From positions 1 through 13,558 of the forward strand of contig DAHWBL010000205.1 of the NCBI GenBank assembly GCA_027323595.1: a DNA stretch of 13,558 bases. Direction: 5' to 3'. The DNA comes from Acetobacteraceae bacterium (GTDB taxonomy: Bacteria > Pseudomonadota > Alphaproteobacteria > Acetobacterales > Acetobacteraceae). Position 1 is the stretch's first letter. Each line of letters starts with the position of its first letter. Positions 13,479 to 13,558 of this stretch are shown here, in pieces. A model generated the notes under the pieces. The model saw only the letters and a program-made list of their open reading frames with translations, did no database searches and was not told the DNA's origin. The translations under genes and the position numbers were made by a program.

Positions 13479-13558
13479 GGGCTCTTGCTGCGGTCGGAAA
13501 GAAGGGCGGCGAAATCAGCGAAAATCCGCCCCGGCCCCCCTGCCCGCTCGCGCATCGA

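Noticed and set aside
13504..13531. GGGCGG/CCGCCC inverted repeat followed on the minus strand by TTCTTT, upstream of the cytochrome gene
   Set aside because: The stem is only six pairs with a 16-base loop and the T-run is broken. It might end an upstream gene beyond the window, but support is too weak.
1..13558. CRISPR arrays, tRNA or rRNA genes, insertion sequences, phage or toxin-antitoxin genes
   Set aside because: Looked for on both strands; no spaced repeat array, cloverleaf-like gene, transposase or terminal inverted repeats were seen.

Overview
The window is GC-rich throughout, with tightly packed genes and strongly GC-biased third codon positions. It reads as chromosomal DNA from an alphaproteobacterium. 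Acetobacteraceae or another Rhodospirillales lineage is my best guess, from the PilZ-tailed chemoreceptor, the imuB/dnaE2 remnant and the TonB receptor plus cytochrome c style. No rRNA or other taxonomic marker is present, so this placement is inference.

Left part (1-4144, + strand): the 3' two-thirds of a ThDP-dependent, acetolactate-synthase-like enzyme, which continues off the left edge; a tiny single-span membrane protein; a chemoreceptor with a Cache sensor and a C-terminal PilZ (c-di-GMP) domain; and mobB, which serves bis-MGD molybdenum cofactor synthesis.

Centre (4131-10297, - strand): a compact operon read right to left. Its order is a D-2-hydroxyacid dehydrogenase, a large molybdopterin subunit of the pyrogallol-phloroglucinol transhydroxylase (AthL) type, its iron-sulfur small subunit with a transthyretin-like tail (AthS type), and an FAD_binding_2 flavoprotein. 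The first three genes are joined by ATGA start/stop overlaps. A good sigma-70-like promoter with a perfect TTGACA box lies upstream of the first gene. mobB converges on the operon and overlaps its last gene by 14 bases, so cofactor supply sits beside the cofactor user. The complex looks soluble and cytoplasmic: there is no Tat signal, no membrane anchor subunit and no Fe-S site in the large subunit. I infer a pathway acting on a polyhydroxylated aromatic or related compound; the substrate cannot be read from the sequence. This is the most interesting part of the window.

Right part (10298-13558): a 471-base gap without an intact gene holds the operon promoter and a decayed piece of an imuB-dnaE2 mutagenesis cassette (middle of imuB joined to the apparent last codons of dnaE2). 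After it, on the - strand, come a TonB-dependent outer-membrane receptor and, upstream of it, a small periplasmic c-type cytochrome, probably co-transcribed. Receptor, chemoreceptor and Mo operon could together serve uptake, sensing and breakdown of one compound, but that link rests only on proximity.
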